A stretch of 64,000 bases of DNA from Shewanella sp. MBTL60-112-B2. Its GTDB lineage: Bacteria > Pseudomonadota > Gammaproteobacteria > Enterobacterales > Shewanellaceae. The stretch covers positions 33,047 through 97,046 of the forward strand of contig NZ_BPFA01000018.1 in NCBI RefSeq assembly GCF_019655055.1, read 5' to 3'. This document shows, piece after piece, positions 62,401 to 64,000 of the stretch (position 1 is its first letter; every line of letters starts with the position of its first letter). The notes beneath the pieces were generated by a model, which did no database searches, was not told the DNA's origin, and worked only from the letters and a program-made list of their open reading frames with translations. The translations under genes and the position numbers were made by a program.

Positions 62401-63762
62401 TTGGGTTGCAACAAATAATTGGCCATTATGCTCTTTTATATCAAATACGGGGTTGTTCTTGTCAACCGTATACTTTGATATTTCTTCTGTCTCTGTGTTG
62501 TAAAGAATTATGTCTCCAGCGCTAGAGCCAATGATAATGCTTTTGTTGTCACTGTGAACCTTAGTAATGAAGAGTCTTTCATCTATGATTTTGGTTATTT
62601 CACCTGAACTGATATTGATGGCAACTAATCCCTCTTTGCTGGCTACATATATACTTCCATTTAAGATGGATGCAGACTTAGGGCCTTCAATGTTAGATGC
62701 GTACTCTTGCTTTAGTGTTAAATTTGAGTCATAGACCTTTATCTCCTGCTCATCTGTTGTGACGATGATGTCAGAACTGCTAGCTTTTGAAATAGACCAA
62801 ACATTACCTCCGTTGATTGTTTTTGTCTGGATAATATTTTTAATATCATTGATTATTAGTAAACCATTATCCTGATTAGAGATGAAAGTTTTGTTTTTTC
62901 CTCTGCTAATCTTTGCATATTCAATATTTTGGAGAGGTTTTTTCAAAGAGCCTATAACTACAGGTTCGTTGATGTTATCAATTTGATAAATAGCAGTTTT
63001 TGATAATGCAATATGACCACTTGCGGTATTGCTGACGCTGGAGTAGATAGAGTTGTTCAGCTTTTCTATAATGCTCCCTTTATACTGATATACTCCACTT
63101 GTTGTGAATAATAAGAGACTACTATCTTTTTGTCGCATGGAGTAAACATTGTTATAGATTACAGTGTCTAGGTCGTTGATATTTATAACTGAGCCAGAAT
63201 AATTTCTAAAAAAAGTGTTTCCAGCAACAAAGGCAAACTCTTTAACACCATTGAAATTTCCTTTATAGCTATCAATGAGTGAGAGACTTAAACTTTTTGC
63301 TTTAGTTATATCGACAGTGTGAATGGCATTTTCAGTACCTAAGAAAAGTTGGTTTTTATTCTTAAATATCGACCATATAGGTTCATTTAAATTTAATCCA
63401 AATTTTTCCGAAGAGACGATTCTATCGGTTAATGAATCATATACAGCCAGGCCTTTATCTGTACCTATATACATAACACCGCTATCGCTGATAAATAGAC
63501 TGCGAATGAATGCGCTAGGAAGCTCATGCTCTGCTGAAGGAAAGTAGTGGCGGAACTCTTTACCATCATATCGATTAAGTCCGTTAACAGTGCCTATCCA
63601 GATATAACCATCGGCATCTTCAACAATGGAGGTTACATTACTTTGTGACAGCCCATCTTGAACCCCTAAAGAAGTGGAGTTTAAGGTTAATGCATAGGCA
63701 GGATTTGCCATATAAATGCAAAAGAGTAAAAAAGTCGCGATTTTGATAAGAATTCTAGGCAT
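59479..63762 (-). CDS. Membrane sensor with propeller, PAS, GGDEF and EAL domains
   Basis: A 1427-residue predicted c-di-GMP enzyme. Signal peptide (ILIKIATFLLFCIYMANPAYA), then a periplasmic Reg_prop propeller (about 25-600; GLSQSNVTSIVEDADGYIWI is the typical blade). A Y_Y_Y domain (about 620-705), one membrane helix (about 708-732) and two PAS domains (about 745-985) follow. The GGDEF domain has an intact RLGGDEF (about 1067) but no RxxD inhibitory site in the usual place. The EAL domain has intact MEALVRL (about 1192) and DDFGTGYSSL. The ATG at 63762 is preferred, although no good ribosome binding site is seen; ATG 63789 is an alternative. It ends 100 bp before the repeat-polypeptide gene on the same strand. 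Confidence 0.92.
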   Translation of the reverse strand: MPRILIKIATFLLFCIYMANPAYALTLNSTSLGVQDGLSQSNVTSIVEDADGYIWIGTVNGLNRYDGKEFRHYFPSAEHELPSAFIRSLFISDSGVMYIGTDKGLAVYDSLTDRIVSSEKFGLNLNEPIWSIFKNKNQLFLGTENAIHTVDITKAKSLSLSLIDSYKGNFNGVKEFAFVAGNTFFRNYSGSVININDLDTVIYNNVYSMRQKDSSLLLFTTSGVYQYKGSIIEKLNNSIYSSVSNTASGHIALSKTAIYQIDNINEPVVIGSLKKPLQNIEYAKISRGKNKTFISNQDNGLLIINDIKNIIQTKTINGGNVWSISKASSSDIIVTTDEQEIKVYDSNLTLKQEYASNIEGPKSASILNGSIYVASKEGLVAINISSGEITKIIDERLFITKVHSDNKSIIIGSSAGDIILYNTETEEISKYTVDKNNPVFDIKEHNGQLFVATQGGLFKLDKNNVQILYKDQLVASIDIINEKLYFGTGKGLNLYNLNTKAIDTLYSNNKPVFSISHSNKHVIASSLNELIVNDITNGHTFIINDEFGIQNEYNTHAILKNDNHLLIGGISGLSYISTEKLNNYLLINKAPNTILEDLLIFNIREETAGNVLNRQLSKTKSIKLKYSDYPFTITFNSPSSSFKDINYVYQMQGLSESLIQSKGTNSATYTNLSPGDYQFSIYAIDPVTGKHGQIRELNIEITPPWWLSTTAKFIYLLCFLFISFLIIKAILRRREVQRQIAKSEERLKLSLWGSGDEMWDWDIETGQIYRSNIWGSLEFPQDGQRSGSKGEESNIHPMDQERVREALNKHFYGETDHFEAAYRVKGKSNEWVWILDRAKIVERDENDNALRMTGTIKNISNFKQAEEQLRLFERAIQNISEGMFILDSNFKFVEVNEACCDLSMMSKNELIGTLFNFDLYPDSYSEQIRSILKQQGRWNNEVESIRGNGSSFLMELSVDAIYDEQGELSHYVGVFSDVSRRKQQEEELRKLTNNDLLTNLPNRSNLMVTLGNLVKRDSHHTLMVLDLDNFKKINDSLGHQAGDELLVQVSERIQVAVPSHTSIYRLGGDEFAILVDKNPDIGTSAIIAKNVIHAFETPFELSNEKVVVGLSIGIVLYPEDDQNEQALLRKADIAMYHAKSAGGNRYQFYSESLNKNAIRQLEVENLIRDGLKDDLFEVYYQPKIDLKSGHMAGMEALVRLNHPELGLIAPNEFIPLAEENGLIVEIGDVVLKKACFAAQKWRSQGLFNGRVAVNLSSKQFALPDLQQRVESILRLTQLPAANLELEITEGTVIKEPEKAIKVMQQLSKMGVSLALDDFGTGYSSLSYLKRFPIHTLKIDKAFVDDIDKSDRDLKMVDSIITIAHNMGLSVVGEGVEEASQLSILRALKCEEIQGYIFSKAVTENEFTQLLKQDSNSQTMTASPAKRG

Positions 63763-64000
63763 ATTATTTGTTTGATTATTAGCCAACATTGAAAGGCAAC
63801 TGCTTGTTATCACCACTTTTTCAGAAAGTGAGAGTATTGTCAAAAACAATGGTGATAATTGTAGCAGATAATCATTCTTAACCGTAAAGTTCTCCTGTGA
63901 CTTAAGCTCACCTCAGTATTGTTTGTAGTTTATTATGTTGAAAGTTGAGTGGAGTTTGGTGATATAGACTTTTTTGAGGTGTTGCGCTATTTATATGTAA

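Overview
The window looks like chromosome of a marine gammaproteobacterium, most likely Shewanella. The call rests on gene content rather than on a marker gene: RraB, a YibL-type protein, DUF3010, VF530, a DUF3379 protein paired with an ECF sigma factor, fadIJ, an nrdDG pair with FNR and NrdR sites, and moderate G+C throughout. I found no rRNA, tRNA, CRISPR array or intact prophage. Nearly all the DNA is ordinary, well-spaced housekeeping sequence with clear intrinsic terminators between units.

Layout. 1-4.4 kb: rraB, a NERD protein with two degenerate kinase lobes, a GcvA-like LysR regulator and a TauE/SafE permease. 4.5-7.1 kb: a gadC-glsA pair resembling the glutamine-dependent acid-resistance system, on the minus strand. 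7.3-13 kb: a chromosomal class D beta-lactamase and a very large SslE/AcfD-type M60 lipoprotein. 13.3-20.7 kb: avtA, sbcDC and a MepM-like murein endopeptidase. 20.8-25 kb: an accessory-looking stretch with a GNAT enzyme, a RAYT (REP-associated transposase) bracketed by inverted repeats, a probably Fur-controlled cysteine-cluster protein, a YgjP-type metallopeptidase, DUF3010, and three and a third copies of a 161-bp tandem repeat. 25-36 kb: DEAD-box helicase, RssA-like patatin, CurA-like reductase opposite an OhrR-like MarR regulator, nrdDG, yibL, ribA and an outer-membrane protein. 36-47 kb: a rhodanese/DUF2892/RND/MFP cluster, a SIMPL protein, fadL, putP and an ECF sigma factor with its DUF3379 partner. 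47-54 kb: a six-gene MoxR/DUF58/VWA/Bat operon. 54.5-58 kb: fadIJ beta-oxidation genes.

The last 5.5 kb hold the most unusual system. A large membrane sensor (signal peptide, Reg_prop propeller, Y_Y_Y, TM, two PAS domains, GGDEF, EAL) lies just upstream of a compact three-gene unit on the same strand. That unit has a good sigma-54 (-24/-12) promoter match. It encodes a secreted 189-residue polypeptide made of eleven copies of AGFPNIKY (ten complete 13-residue AGFPNIKYQPLQT units), then two paralogous 38-residue peptides ending in PAK-x-WWN, then a strong terminator. The twin peptides are 76% identical in protein but differ synonymously in 16 of 29 shared codons, so they are being selected as proteins. 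I do not recognise any of the three families. A c-di-GMP-linked, secreted repeat polymer or peptide-precursor system is my working inference.

These genes work as largely independent modules. Regulation visible in sequence includes FNR plus paired NrdR boxes before nrdD, a Fur box before the 133-residue cysteine-cluster gene, three TTTGCGCGCAAA-like sites between the CurA-like and OhrR-like genes, and a CAAAC-N4-GTTTA site plus a TGGTCAGACC element before fadI.
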